A DNA stretch of 64,000 nucleotides from Hahella sp. HN01 (GCF_018986435.1 NZ_JAHMIN010000028.1:23538-87537), one strand, 5' to 3'; counted from the stretch's first letter, positions 36,693-46,021 are shown. Translations and numbers: made by a program. Notes: generated by a model from the letters alone, not told the origin.

Positions 36693-37772
36693 TTACTGCG
36701 TTGAGCGATAATCTTCTCTGCGACGCAGCTGGTACTTCCTAACTGCTTTTACATGCGCTTCATGTGTTTTAGAAAATTCATGAGTACCGTCACCTCGCGC
36801 CACAAAATAAAGATCCCCCGTCTTCTCGGGGTGCAACGCGGCATGAATGGAGGCGCGCCCAGGCATAGCAATCGGTGTTGGCGGCAACCCTTTTATGACA
36901 TAGGTATTGTAAGCCGTTGCTTCGCGCAAATCCTTGCGACGCAGATTTCCTTCATATTTATCACCCATGCCATAGATCACCGTGGGGTCTGTCTGTAGGC
37001 GCATCCCTTTCTCCAGCCGCAAAGTAAACACCCCGGAGATACGCCCTCGCTCACTATCCACGCTAGTTTCTTTTTCGACGATCGAAGCCAGTATCAACGC
37101 TTCGTAGGGAGTCGCCGCCGCACTCCAGGCGCTCTTGCGAGACCATTCATCTTCCAGAATACGCACCATCCGACGATGAGCCGTAGTCAGCAGATCAACA
37201 TCTCGGGTCCCTTTTTTATAAAAATAGGTATCAGGAAACAGAAGACCTTCCGCATGCGGATAGTTCATGCCCAGCAATTTGGCGAGCTGAGCCGGATCTT
37301 GTGTATCGATGGTTTTTTCCAGTTTTGGATGGTTTTCCAGCTCACGCAGCACATCCTTCAGATTCCAGCCTTCGATGATAGTGAGCGCATAATTCAGAGT
37401 ATTCCCGGAAGTCAGCAAGGCGAACAGCTCAATGGTATTCTTGCCAGGCTCAAGCAAATACTCGCCAGCCACTAGCTGCTTATCTTTTCGACTAAGCCGG
37501 CCGTACCAATAAAACCATTCAGCGCTTTCCAGCACGCCTTGCTCAGCCATCCTATCGGCAACTTTCCGCAAAGAATCGCCGCGCTTGACTTCAATTGTAG
37601 TGGTGGCAGCCACCGGCAAGGGCTGCAATAACAAATAACGCCCGTAATAGTATGCGCCGACGACAACTGCTGATGAGATAAGAAATACAGCAAGAAAGGT
37701 CTTGAGAACAAACTTTCTCAAGCTAAAACGGGATTTTTTGGTGGACTTTTTCTTGGAGTTCTTTGATGACAC
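36693..37772 (-). CDS. mltG: Endolytic murein transglycosylase MltG
   Basis: A 359-residue inner-membrane enzyme that cleaves nascent glycan strands and helps set their length. A basic cytoplasmic tail (KNSKKKSTKKSRFSLRK) precedes a transmembrane helix at about 24-46. A LysM-like segment follows (VKRGDSLRKVADRM), and the catalytic glutamate is in ASIVEKETS. The start is a GTG inside pabC, giving a 50-base overlap. No good ribosome binding site is visible, so translation may depend on coupling or begin slightly later. Confidence 0.93.
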   Translation of the reverse strand: MSSKNSKKKSTKKSRFSLRKFVLKTFLAVFLISSAVVVGAYYYGRYLLLQPLPVAATTTIEVKRGDSLRKVADRMAEQGVLESAEWFYWYGRLSRKDKQLVAGEYLLEPGKNTIELFALLTSGNTLNYALTIIEGWNLKDVLRELENHPKLEKTIDTQDPAQLAKLLGMNYPHAEGLLFPDTYFYKKGTRDVDLLTTAHRRMVRILEDEWSRKSAWSAAATPYEALILASIVEKETSVDSERGRISGVFTLRLEKGMRLQTDPTVIYGMGDKYEGNLRRKDLREATAYNTYVIKGLPPTPIAMPGRASIHAALHPEKTGDLYFVARGDGTHEFSKTHEAHVKAVRKYQLRRREDYRSTQ

Positions 37773-38547
37773 AGTCGATATTCAGTAATTTACCATCTAA
37801 TTGATTAACCGGAATAACTCCCATCACACTATTGACCAAAGCCATCCCCTTGATTTTTTTCAATTTTGCCTGAGCAATATCCGCCTCATCAATATGCAAA
37901 CCCCACTCAGGTGCATTGTTAAGGATATATTGTCTCAGCACGCCCTTCACCCCCGATCGCGCCAATGTCGGTGTGAAGATTCTACCCTCATCCCAGAGAA
38001 AGATATTCGTCCGAGTCCCTTCAACTAAACGCCCAGAAGCATCAAACATCAATCCTTCGAACGCCCGCCCATCAAGCTCAACGGACGCAAGCACTTGCTC
38101 CAGGCGATTAAGGTGCTTAAGTCCCGCGTACGAGCCATATTCCACAGCCTGCGATTTTAGAGTCCGCACACTGCCACCATACACTTGAATCGAGTCGACA
38201 TCCGGCGCACTAAACAGGCCCAACACCTCCGCCGGTCGTTGCACCTTGGGCAGCGCATACCCTCTACCGCCAGCTCCTCGGGACACGATAATCTTCAATA
38301 CACACTTGCAGCTCATATCTTTACTCTCTGCAAGCAGCTCATCCAATCGCGCCAGCAAAGAATCGCCGCTCACGCCATAGGGTATTCGCAATAGCTCACA
38401 CCCCATCCGCAAACGCGCCAAGTGCTCATTCCATAAAACAGGGCGGCCATCTACCACAAGAATAGTCTCAAAGAGACCATCCCCGTAGGCCAACCCTCGA
38501 TCGGCGATCGATATATGATCCGCTTTTTCACCATTCAACAGATACAT
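37723..38547 (-). CDS. pabC: Aminodeoxychorismate lyase
   Basis: A 274-residue fold-IV PLP enzyme that splits 4-amino-4-deoxychorismate into p-aminobenzoate and pyruvate for folate synthesis. The typical opening DRGLAYGDGLFET is present, and the PLP lysine is in GLKHLNRLEQVLA. It lies between acpP and mltG. In most relatives fabF sits between acpP and pabC; here there are only 100 bases with a terminator. Confidence 0.94.
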   Translation of the reverse strand: MYLLNGEKADHISIADRGLAYGDGLFETILVVDGRPVLWNEHLARLRMGCELLRIPYGVSGDSLLARLDELLAESKDMSCKCVLKIIVSRGAGGRGYALPKVQRPAEVLGLFSAPDVDSIQVYGGSVRTLKSQAVEYGSYAGLKHLNRLEQVLASVELDGRAFEGLMFDASGRLVEGTRTNIFLWDEGRIFTPTLARSGVKGVLRQYILNNAPEWGLHIDEADIAQAKLKKIKGMALVNSVMGVIPVNQLDGKLLNIDCVIKELQEKVHQKIPF

Positions 38548-38584
38548 GCATCAACCCAAAAAAAAAATCACAAACCCAAAAAGC

Positions 38585-38619
38585 AAAAAACCGCCCGCAA
38601 GGTTTACCTGCGAGCGGTT
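38585..38619 (-). terminator. Rho-independent terminator of acpP
   Basis: An 11-bp stem with one mismatch (38589-38599 with 38609-38619) encloses a nine-base loop and is followed on the minus strand by a T run. It lies just after the acpP stop and would limit transcription into pabC, consistent with acpP being expressed far above its neighbours. Confidence 0.8.
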
Positions 38620-38647
38620 CTTCGGCTTGGTCTGAGAAGGTTACTTC

Positions 38648-38881
38648 TTATTGATTAGCCAAGATGTAGTCGATAGCGTCTTGAACAGTTGTGATCTTCT
38701 CTGCTTCTTCGTCTGGGATTTCGGTCTCGAATTCTTCTTCAAGCGCCATTACCAGCTCTACAGTATCCAGAGAGTCAGCACCGAGATCTTCAACGAACTT
38801 GGAAGTCAGTTGAACGTCGCCTTCTTTAACTCCCAACTGCTCACAAACAATCTTCTTAACGCGCTCTTCGACAGTACTCAT
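38648..38881 (-). CDS. acpP: Acyl carrier protein
   Basis: A 77-residue acidic protein that carries growing fatty acyl chains on a phosphopantetheine arm attached to Ser in the motif [10 protein letters not shown]. Length and sequence are standard. GAGG precedes the ATG. A likely private promoter lies upstream and a terminator downstream. Confidence 0.99.
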   Translation of the reverse strand: MSTVEERVKKIVCEQLGVKEGDVQLTSKFVEDLGADSLDTVELVMALEEEFETEIPDEEAEKITTVQDAIDYILANQ

Positions 38882-38926
38882 AATTTCCTCACTCTTATTT
38901 CATAACCAAGCACTTAATCGCGTGCT

Positions 38927-38956
38927 AGTCTAGTTGAACCCTATTTAATTAATCAA
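38927..38956 (-). promoter_or_regulatory. Candidate acpP promoter
   Basis: On the minus strand, TTGATT (38956-38951), an 18-base spacer and TAGACT (38932-38927), in the 113-base gap between fabG and acpP. The match is moderate; a dedicated acpP promoter is known in E. coli. Confidence 0.4.
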
Positions 38957-38994
38957 GCTAAAGTTCACGCACCGCATAGCGCGGCGGCGCAAAC

Positions 38995-39726
38995 TTAACC
39001 CATATACATGCCGCCGTTTACATGGATGGTCTCACCGGTAATATAGCCGGCGGCGTCAGAAACCAAAAATGAAGCCACTTCAGCAATTTCAGATGGCTTA
39101 CCAAGGCGCTGCAAAGGAATAGCGCTCAGCAAGGCCTCTTTCTGGGCCTCAGGCAATTCGCTGGTCATATCCGTCTCGATAAAGCCAGGCGCAATCGCAT
39201 TAACTGTAATCCCTCTAGCGCCAATTTCTTTTGCAAGAGAGCGCGTAAACCCTTCAATCCCCGCTTTGGCGGCGGCATAGTTTACCTGCCCCGCATTCCC
39301 CATTGAGGCAACCACGGAGCTAATATTGATAATTCTACCCCAACGCGCCTTCATCATGCTTTTCACTACCAGCTTGCTCATGCGAAAGACTGAACTCAAG
39401 TTGGTCTGAACCACTTGATCCCAGTCCTCATCTTTCATACGCATGATCAAGGTATCCCGGGTAATGCCTGCATTATTAATCAACACAGCCGGAGCGCCAA
39501 ATTCTTCTTCAATTGACTTGAGGCACTGAGCAATGGATTCATCTGAAGCCACGTCCAACACTTTTCCCGCCCCCTTACCGATAGCGCTCAAGCGCTCGGT
39601 AATCGCCGCCGCGCCGGTTTCAGAGGTGGCCGTACCAATTGTGATATAACCCGCTTTCGCCAACGAGTCCGCAATGGCGCTGCCGATACCTCTGGAAGCA
39701 CCAGTCACCAAGGCTACTTTATCCAT
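38995..39726 (-). CDS. fabG: 3-oxoacyl-[ACP] reductase FabG
   Basis: A 243-residue SDR enzyme carrying out the first reduction of the fatty acid cycle with NADPH. The cofactor motif is TGASRGIG, and the catalytic Ser-Tyr-Lys lie in INISSVVA and VNYAAAKAG. The frame stays open upstream, but the ATG at 39726 has AAGGA upstream and matches the family N-terminus. It is 13 bases after fabD. Confidence 0.98.
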   Translation of the reverse strand: MDKVALVTGASRGIGSAIADSLAKAGYITIGTATSETGAAAITERLSAIGKGAGKVLDVASDESIAQCLKSIEEEFGAPAVLINNAGITRDTLIMRMKDEDWDQVVQTNLSSVFRMSKLVVKSMMKARWGRIINISSVVASMGNAGQVNYAAAKAGIEGFTRSLAKEIGARGITVNAIAPGFIETDMTSELPEAQKEALLSAIPLQRLGKPSEIAEVASFLVSDAAGYITGETIHVNGGMYMG

Positions 39727-39739
39727 TATGGGAGTCCTT

Positions 39740-40657
39740 CTATAACGCGTTCCAGACTTCTGCGTCTGATAGCGATTGAATGGAAGCGGCGCGATCAATT
39801 TTCTTAACCAGACCCGCCAAGACTTTGCCTGGACCGCACTCTACATAGCTGTCCACGCCTTCCTCACTCATATGTTGAACGCTCTGCGTCCACAAAACAG
39901 GAGAAAATAATTGTTTGATCAGATTGTCTTTGAGTTCGGCAAGATCATCGACAGACCTCGCCCCCACGTTCTGGACAACAGGTATAGACGGCTTGTTAAA
40001 CGCCATAGAGCCGATATGCTCCGCCAATTGCTCCGCGGCCGGCCTCATCAGCGCACAATGGGAGGGCACACTTACAGCCAACTTCAATGCACGCTTCGCA
40101 CCTTTCTCCTTGAGCGCCACAATAGCCCTTTCTACAGCAGACTCCGTTCCCGCTATAACCACTTGTCCCGGGCAGTTGAAATTCACAGCCTCAACGCACT
40201 CTCCGGCAGCCGCTTCGCGACAACCGTCAATCACGGCCTGGTCATCCAATCCTAAAATCGCAGCCATGGCCGTCGCTTGCCCTTCGACAGACTTCTGCAT
40301 AAGTTGGCCACGCAACTGAACCAGCTTCACGCCCTCTTGCAGCCCAATGACGCCAGCGGCGACCAAGGCGCTATATTCACCAAGACTGTGGCCCGCCATA
40401 AAGGCAACGGAAGGATTCACTTTCTGCTGATATAGCCGCCATAGGGCGACACTAGCAGTCAGAATAGCAGGTTGCGTAATTTCGGTTTTATTGAGTTGAT
40501 CTTCGGGCCCGTTTTGAGTTAAAGACCAGAGGTCATAACCCAAGGCGTCGGACGCCTCCTGAAATGTTTCGGCAATTGATGGAAACGCCTGATTGAGATC
40601 AGATAACATCCCAATGCTTTGCGACCCTTGCCCTGGAAATAAGATAGCAGTGTTCAT
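39740..40657 (-). CDS. fabD: Malonyl-CoA:ACP transacylase FabD
   Basis: A 305-residue enzyme moving malonyl groups from CoA to ACP. The nucleophile is in GHSLGEYSAL, the catalytic His in SVPSHCALM, and the opening motif is FPGQGSQ. It lies between plsX and fabG. fabH, often found between plsX and fabD in enterics, is absent here, as in Pseudomonas. Confidence 0.98.
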   Translation of the reverse strand: MNTAILFPGQGSQSIGMLSDLNQAFPSIAETFQEASDALGYDLWSLTQNGPEDQLNKTEITQPAILTASVALWRLYQQKVNPSVAFMAGHSLGEYSALVAAGVIGLQEGVKLVQLRGQLMQKSVEGQATAMAAILGLDDQAVIDGCREAAAGECVEAVNFNCPGQVVIAGTESAVERAIVALKEKGAKRALKLAVSVPSHCALMRPAAEQLAEHIGSMAFNKPSIPVVQNVGARSVDDLAELKDNLIKQLFSPVLWTQSVQHMSEEGVDSYVECGPGKVLAGLVKKIDRAASIQSLSDAEVWNAL

Positions 40658-40729
40658 CGGCTTAGAATACTCAAATACAGTTAAACGGAGTAATTAGATC
40701 AAAGTTGTATTACAACTTGCATCAGAGCG

Positions 40730-41737
40730 TCATATAAGCTCGTCAAGGCGGGCGTTTATCATCTCGGGCACACCTTTCTGCGCCTCAAAAATAGCCTGCT
40801 CCAGCGCACTAAGGAACCCTATCTCTCGTGCATTGCCATGACTTTTAATCACAGTCGCCTGAAGCCCAATTAGACTTGCACCGTTATGACGAGAGGGGTC
40901 CACTAAGTCGCGAAGTTTGCGAAACATTGGCAACGCAGCATATCCAACCAAACGACTGTACCAATTACGATCAAACACGCTTTTGACCATACCGATTATC
41001 AGCTCCACCACCCCTTCGCCAGCTTTCAGAGCAACATTGCCAACAAAGCCGTCACACACCACCACATCAGCAATGGTTTTAAATATATCCCCGCCTTCTA
41101 CGTAGCCAATGTAGTTAACCGACTCACACTCCGCCAGCATACGGGAAGCCAGCCGCACCTGCTCATTCCCCTTGATTTCCTCTTCTCCCACATTCAGAAG
41201 CGCCACCCTCGGCTCAGGCTTACCTTCCAGAGCCTCAACCAAAGCGGACCCCATAAGGGCAAACTGGTACAAATGCTCAGCCGTGCAATCAACGTTGGCG
41301 CCCAAATCCAACACATAACAGCGATTTTTAGGCGATGGAATGCGCTTCACAATGGCGGGACGATCCACCCCAGGATGCGTTTTCAGAATCGATCTAGCCA
41401 ACAGCATCAAGGCCCCGGTATTGCCCGCACTCACACAGGCATGAGCAGCCTTTTGCCGTACCAATGATAGCGCCACAGCCATAGAAGACTGCTGCTTTTT
41501 CCTAAGCGCATGACTGGGACGGTCATCCATACGGACAACGTCAGGAGCATGAACGATTGATATACGGGGAGAGGTAGGCTGATTGCGAAGCAGGCTTCTT
41601 AGCTCAGCTTCATCGCCAACCAAAATCAAACTTACGAAGGGATTATTTTTGATGCATTTTAATGCAGCAGGAATCACGATGGAGGGACCGAAGTCCCCAC
41701 TCATCGTATCGACCGCAACTGTTATATTGCGTTCCAA
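40730..41737 (-). CDS. plsX: Phosphate acyltransferase PlsX
   Basis: A 335-residue enzyme making acyl-phosphate from acyl-ACP for phospholipid synthesis. The family signature lies at the very start (VAVDTMSGDFGPSIV), followed by further family segments such as KNRCYVLDLGANVD. The start must be the TTG at 41737, because the next ATG lies inside the conserved motif. It lies 11 bases after rpmF, so coupling to rpmF translation may compensate for the weak start. Confidence 0.95.
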   Translation of the reverse strand: MERNITVAVDTMSGDFGPSIVIPAALKCIKNNPFVSLILVGDEAELRSLLRNQPTSPRISIVHAPDVVRMDDRPSHALRKKQQSSMAVALSLVRQKAAHACVSAGNTGALMLLARSILKTHPGVDRPAIVKRIPSPKNRCYVLDLGANVDCTAEHLYQFALMGSALVEALEGKPEPRVALLNVGEEEIKGNEQVRLASRMLAECESVNYIGYVEGGDIFKTIADVVVCDGFVGNVALKAGEGVVELIIGMVKSVFDRNWYSRLVGYAALPMFRKLRDLVDPSRHNGASLIGLQATVIKSHGNAREIGFLSALEQAIFEAQKGVPEMINARLDELI

Positions 41738-41748
41738 GACAGGGCTTC

Positions 41749-41928
41749 TTAGTCCTGAGAAACCTCAACCACTTTCTTGCCACGATAGAATCCGTCTGGA
41801 GTAACGTGGTGACGACGATGCTTCTCGCCAGTAGTCGGGTCGATAGACAACGCCGCTGAAGACAATGCATCATGTGAACGACGCATGCCGCGACGTGAAC
41901 GGGATTTACGATTCTGTTGAACAGCCAT
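41749..41928 (-). CDS. rpmF: Ribosomal protein L32
   Basis: Direct translation gives 59 residues starting [20 protein letters not shown], the typical L32 opening, and ending KKVVEVSQD. It contains no cysteine, so it is the zinc-free form that is usual in gammaproteobacteria. AGGAGAA precedes the ATG. It lies between yceD and plsX, the standard order, and links ribosome and lipid synthesis in one transcript. Confidence 0.98.
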   Translation of the reverse strand: MAVQQNRKSRSRRGMRRSHDALSSAALSIDPTTGEKHRRHHVTPDGFYRGKKVVEVSQD

Positions 41929-41975
41929 TGCAATTCTCCTGAGCTAGCTCTTTCGCTAAAACTAATAAAACAGGT

Positions 41976-42497
41976 CTACTTTTTTAACAGGTCGCCCAGC
42001 ACCGAGAAAGGATTATCAGCCTTTGTCTCGGACGCCTGCCCCTTAATTTCGTTTAACTCACCGCTACAGTGCTCATCTTCATGATAAGCGAACATGGGCA
42101 AACTCAGCAGCAGCTCGTCTTCAATTGCCTGGAGCAGGTTAACCTCGCTCCCTTCCATAAGGACTGGCTCATAGGAACGCGGTAACTGATCTAACTCAGA
42201 TTCGGAACCTAAAAAGGCGAAGGTAGTTTCACCGTTAATTTTCAGCCCAACCTCACCCAAACATCGCTGACAGGTTAATCTCGCCAAAGTAGAATATACA
42301 ATATACGCTACTCTGGAGCCCTGCTCATCACGCCTAAAACGAGCCGACGCTTCAACCTGATCACTATCAGTTGCGCCACCGGCCAGTTGATCCGCATATC
42401 TGGGGAGTGCTTTAGCCAAAATAACCCCTTCAAGCGTGAGTTCTTTCTCACACATTTTGTAGGGATCTACCAATTCCGGAATACCAGGCTTTTTCAT
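41976..42497 (-). CDS. yceD: YceD/DUF177 protein, 23S rRNA accumulation factor
   Basis: A 173-residue DUF177 protein. It has the paired cysteines of LTCQRCLGEV near the middle and the later HEDEHCSGEL. Family members are needed for normal 23S rRNA levels, but the mechanism is not clear. It precedes rpmF by 47 bases and is divergent from maf, as in E. coli. Confidence 0.9.
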   Translation of the reverse strand: MKKPGIPELVDPYKMCEKELTLEGVILAKALPRYADQLAGGATDSDQVEASARFRRDEQGSRVAYIVYSTLARLTCQRCLGEVGLKINGETTFAFLGSESELDQLPRSYEPVLMEGSEVNLLQAIEDELLLSLPMFAYHEDEHCSGELNEIKGQASETKADNPFSVLGDLLKK

Positions 42498-42623
42498 AAG
42501 CGCGCAATTCTAGTGATGCGCCCAAACAAAGTCAAAGAGATGATTGCAAAATCACGGAATTAAAGCGATAAAAGAGCCGCAAAACGATTATTCGCCCTGA
42601 ATCACAAAGCTCACACTCCAAAA

Positions 42624-43220
42624 ATGACGAATAAAAACACACCTCCTTCTATTATATTAGGCTCGACCTCTCCTTACCGGGCCGCACTGCTACAAAAACT
42701 AAACCTAAACTTCCAACAAGCCGCCCCATGCTTTGACGAAAGCACGACACCAAACAGCCACCCCAAAGATATAGCCATCAACTTCGCGAAAGAAAAAGCA
42801 GAAAGTCTCCGCAAACAGTTTCCAGACCACTTAATAATTGGCTCCGACCAAACAGCCGCACTTGACGGACAATTACTCAGAAAGCCAGGCGACAAAACCA
42901 ACGCCATCAAACAATTGACCGCCTGCTCCGGAAAATCAGTAACCTTTTATAGCGGGGTAGCACTAATAAACACCAGACTCAACACCACAAGAACATGTGT
43001 TGACTGGCAAACCGTTTATTTCAGAGAGTTATCTAAAGAGGAAATCGAGCGCTACCTGGAGCTCGAAGAGCCTTACGACTGCGTTGGCAGCTTCAAAGTC
43101 GAAGGACTGGGGATTAGCTTATTTGAAAAAATAGAAGGAAAAGACCCCAACACACTCATTGGCCTCCCCCTAATCGACCTGATTACCCTACTCAAAAAAG
43201 AGGGGTTACGCATACCGTAA
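42624..43220 (+). CDS. Maf-family nucleotide pyrophosphatase, YceF type
   Basis: A 198-residue Maf protein that hydrolyses non-canonical nucleoside triphosphates. The motif STSPYRAALL is at the N-terminus, and IIGSDQTAAL and GSFKVEGLGISLFEKI belong to the YceF subgroup, which acts on 7-methyl-GTP. The gene is A-rich compared with its neighbours (many CTA, AAA and ACA codons). It is the only plus-strand gene between tmk and rne, and is divergent from yceD as in E. coli. Confidence 0.93.
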   Translation: MTNKNTPPSIILGSTSPYRAALLQKLNLNFQQAAPCFDESTTPNSHPKDIAINFAKEKAESLRKQFPDHLIIGSDQTAALDGQLLRKPGDKTNAIKQLTACSGKSVTFYSGVALINTRLNTTRTCVDWQTVYFRELSKEEIERYLELEEPYDCVGSFKVEGLGISLFEKIEGKDPNTLIGLPLIDLITLLKKEGLRIP

Positions 43221-43276
43221 CCCCTCTTTACATTGCAGCACTTACTTAAATTCAGGCAAAGCGCCCGACCATAACG

Positions 43277-44266
43277 TTAATGAAGCTGAGGCCCTGAGCC
43301 CAACACCGCCTGGGCCACACCTTTACCAACACTTACGCCCAGCTTCCCAAGCAGTTCATCAAATGGGTTGCGCTTCGGCGTATAGTTAATAAGCTTCTCC
43401 GCTTTCACAACTTCTCTGGCAACATAACCAGAACTGCCCAGACCATCAATCAATCCCAAGCCCAAGGCTTGTTCGCCACTCCAAATCATTCCGGAATATA
43501 GCAACGGATTATCTTTATGGATGCGATCGCCCCGACCTTTCTCAACCTGCTCAATAAACTGCTTATGCGTTGTATTCAACACACCCTGCCACAGCTCACG
43601 CTCATCCTCTTTTACTGGCACAAATGGATCCAAAAAGGACTTGTGCTCACCTGCGGTGAAGATTCGGCGCTCGACACCCAACTTATCCATCGCATCAACA
43701 AACCCAAAGCCGGATGCGGTCACACCAATAGACCCCACAAGACTCGCCTTATCAGCATAAATTTCATCCGCCGCGGCCGCGATGTAATAAGCCCCGCTAG
43801 CGCCGATATCCATAATCACCGCATACACTTTCTTATCTGGATGCTCACTCTTCAGGCGCCCGATCTCATCGTACACATAACCTGCCTGCACCGGGCTCCC
43901 ACCTGGACTATTGATACGCAGGATAACCGCTTTAGCCGTCTCTTCTTCGAATGCATCCCTTAACGCAGACACGATGGCGTCCGCATTAGCTTCTTCAGTG
44001 GCCGCAATAACACCATTCACTTCAATGACAGCAGTATGAGGCTCTGTACGCGCAGCAACGTTTTTACCTACTCCCGGACTGAGAGCAATCACAATGAAAA
44101 ACAAGTACAAAAAAGTCAGCGACTTAAAAAAGATCCCCCAACGACGCGCCTTGCGCTGCTCATTGAGAGAACTCATCACCATTTTTTCAATAAGACGCCA
44201 CTCTTTTTGATTTCCTGGTTGCCCAGCAGATTCCTGCATAGCTTTATCTTCAGAATTTTCAAACAT
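43277..44266 (-). CDS. sppA: S49 signal peptide peptidase SppA, short form
   Basis: A 329-residue inner-membrane serine protease that degrades cleaved signal peptides. One transmembrane helix lies at about 46-66 (FKSLTFLYLFFIVIAL). The Ser-Lys dyad is represented by the Ser of DIGASGAYYIAAAA and the Lys of TAGEHKSFLDPF. It is about half the length of E. coli SppA, matching the Bacillus/Pseudomonas form. It lies 60 bases after the HAD phosphatase gene. Confidence 0.93.
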   Translation of the reverse strand: MFENSEDKAMQESAGQPGNQKEWRLIEKMVMSSLNEQRKARRWGIFFKSLTFLYLFFIVIALSPGVGKNVAARTEPHTAVIEVNGVIAATEEANADAIVSALRDAFEEETAKAVILRINSPGGSPVQAGYVYDEIGRLKSEHPDKKVYAVIMDIGASGAYYIAAAADEIYADKASLVGSIGVTASGFGFVDAMDKLGVERRIFTAGEHKSFLDPFVPVKEDERELWQGVLNTTHKQFIEQVEKGRGDRIHKDNPLLYSGMIWSGEQALGLGLIDGLGSSGYVAREVVKAEKLINYTPKRNPFDELLGKLGVSVGKGVAQAVLGSGPQLH

Positions 44267-44326
44267 ATTCGTTTTTACACACCTGCTAGCTTGGTCTTAA
44301 CATCCATAGTCACAACTACAAGGCCA

Positions 44327-44968
44327 TCACAGAAACAGTTTCTGTAATTCAGCCACATTATCCGCGACCGCTACCGGCCGATATTTTTGCAACCGGGAAA
44401 CTTGATGAGCGCCATGAGACATTGCTATACGATCCATACCTAACCGCATAGCCATCTCCATATCGTATTCCGTATCCCCTACCATCACCGCCTCATGCGG
44501 CTGCAGCGAAAACTCATCCAACAACTCCTGCAACATGAGCGGATCTGGCTTGGAGCGTGTCTCGTCCGCACATCTGACAGCATCAAAGTAGTCACTCATA
44601 TCCATCGCATTAAGCGCTCTATCCATACCACGTCGACTCTTACCCGTCGCAATCGCAGTCAGATATTTAGCATCACGCAAACCATCTAACATACTGATAA
44701 CACCCGGATACAGTCCACTCCGGGTTATTTCAGCCAACAGAAATTGCGCCGAATACGCTTCTTTGAAGCCATCGACAAACATCTGATCTTCGACACCAAA
44801 CAACTCGACAATCGCCTCAGACAGACCAAGCCCGATTATATTCTTGGCCGCCTCTCTTCCCGGAAAAGGCGCCTGCATTTTTTTACTGGCCACCTCCAGA
44901 CAGTCCACAATATGAGAAGTGGAGTCAGCCAAAGTTCCATCCCAGTCGAATATCAGCAACTTATACAT
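44327..44968 (-). CDS. HAD-superfamily phosphatase (phosphoglycolate phosphatase-like)
   Basis: A 213-residue HAD subfamily IA hydrolase. Motif I is FDWDGTLADS (nucleophile Asp8), motif II lies in AIATGKSRRG, and motif IV is MVGDTEYDMEMA. The helical cap is inserted after motif I. The substrate is unknown. The gene between rluC and sppA in Pseudomonas encodes the same kind of protein. rluC ends 12 bases upstream. Confidence 0.9.
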   Translation of the reverse strand: MYKLLIFDWDGTLADSTSHIVDCLEVASKKMQAPFPGREAAKNIIGLGLSEAIVELFGVEDQMFVDGFKEAYSAQFLLAEITRSGLYPGVISMLDGLRDAKYLTAIATGKSRRGMDRALNAMDMSDYFDAVRCADETRSKPDPLMLQELLDEFSLQPHEAVMVGDTEYDMEMAMRLGMDRIAMSHGAHQVSRLQKYRPVAVADNVAELQKLFL

Positions 44969-44980
44969 ATGATTTAGACG

Positions 44981-45928
44981 TCAACTTCTCAGCGCAGGAG
45001 AATGATCCTCATCCCACTCACATACAATTTTTTGCTCTGGCCGATCAAGCCAACTCAAGCGCAACGAATAAGCATGCAGGCAGAGCCTTTTAACCCCCAT
45101 ATCCCGATAGACCTTATTCGTTTCTGAGTCGCAGTATTTGTCATCGCCGATAATGGGGTGTCCGGCAAATTTCGCATGCACACGAATCTGATGCGTTCTA
45201 CCTGTAATTGGCTGCGCCTCAACCAAAGATCGCCCCGTCCCGGAATACAACACTCTAAAGCGCGTTTCACTGGCCTTGCCATCTTCACTAACACTCACCA
45301 CACGCTCCCCTGAGCGCAGGACGTTCTTTTTCAACGGAGCGGTTATCACTGACTTGTGCTTGGGCCACTTACCACACACCCAAGCGTGATAGATCTTCTC
45401 AACCCTGCCCGTTTTCAACATATCATGAAACTGCACCAAGGCCCGGCGCTTTTTCGCCAATACCAAAACACCAGACGTATCGCGATCAAGTCTATGAGCC
45501 AACTCTAGAAAACGTAAGTCCTGGCGTGCAGCGCGAAGTATTTCAATGACGCCGAAGCTAACACCGCTTCCACCGTGTACCGCTACGCCGCACGGCTTAT
45601 TTATAATAAGCAGTTCGTCATTCTCAAACAGCGTTGACTGCGAGACCAATTCAATCAAGCCAGCAGGTATGACAGGTTCTGAGTTATCGCTTTCCGATAC
45701 TCGAATGGGAGGAATTCGAACCTGATCGCCATCTTTCAACTTTGTCTCGGGCTTGCATCGCCCTTTATTAACCCGCACCTCTCCCTTGCGAATTATTTTA
45801 TATATCTTCCCCTTCGGTACGCCTTTCAACTCTCGCACCAGAAAGTTATCCAGGCGTTGTCCGTCAGACCCACTATCGATAGTAACAACTCGGGCGCCGA
45901 CGCCGGCCCCGCCATCTAATTTAGTCAC
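44981..45928 (-). CDS. rluC: 23S rRNA pseudouridine synthase RluC
   Basis: A 315-residue enzyme that makes pseudouridines 955, 2504 and 2580 of 23S rRNA. An S4 RNA-binding domain (about 22-80, RLDNFLVRELKGVPKGKIYK) precedes the catalytic domain with Asp in AHRLDRDTSGVLVLAK. The start is GTG. It is divergent from rne, as in E. coli and Pseudomonas, and heads a run with the HAD phosphatase and sppA. Confidence 0.95.
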   Translation of the reverse strand: MTKLDGGAGVGARVVTIDSGSDGQRLDNFLVRELKGVPKGKIYKIIRKGEVRVNKGRCKPETKLKDGDQVRIPPIRVSESDNSEPVIPAGLIELVSQSTLFENDELLIINKPCGVAVHGGSGVSFGVIEILRAARQDLRFLELAHRLDRDTSGVLVLAKKRRALVQFHDMLKTGRVEKIYHAWVCGKWPKHKSVITAPLKKNVLRSGERVVSVSEDGKASETRFRVLYSGTGRSLVEAQPITGRTHQIRVHAKFAGHPIIGDDKYCDSETNKVYRDMGVKRLCLHAYSLRLSWLDRPEQKIVCEWDEDHSPALRS

Positions 45929-45992
45929 AAATATTTAACTCTGGCGTAAACCGCAAATATTCTTGGATAAAAACCGGACAAAACAAACGTGA

Positions 45993-46021
45993 TTGAATGC
46001 CAGTGGTTTAACTGCTATATT
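45993..46021 (+). promoter_or_regulatory. Candidate rne promoter
   Basis: TTGAAT (45993-45998), a 17-base spacer and TATATT (46016-46021). A second, weaker candidate (TTGACT at 46142 with TAATCA 16 bases on) lies further down. Confidence 0.55.

Noticed and set aside
41643..41933. Minus-strand frame covering rpmF in another phase
   Set aside because: The L32 frame at 41749-41928 explains this stretch completely and has the ribosome binding site.
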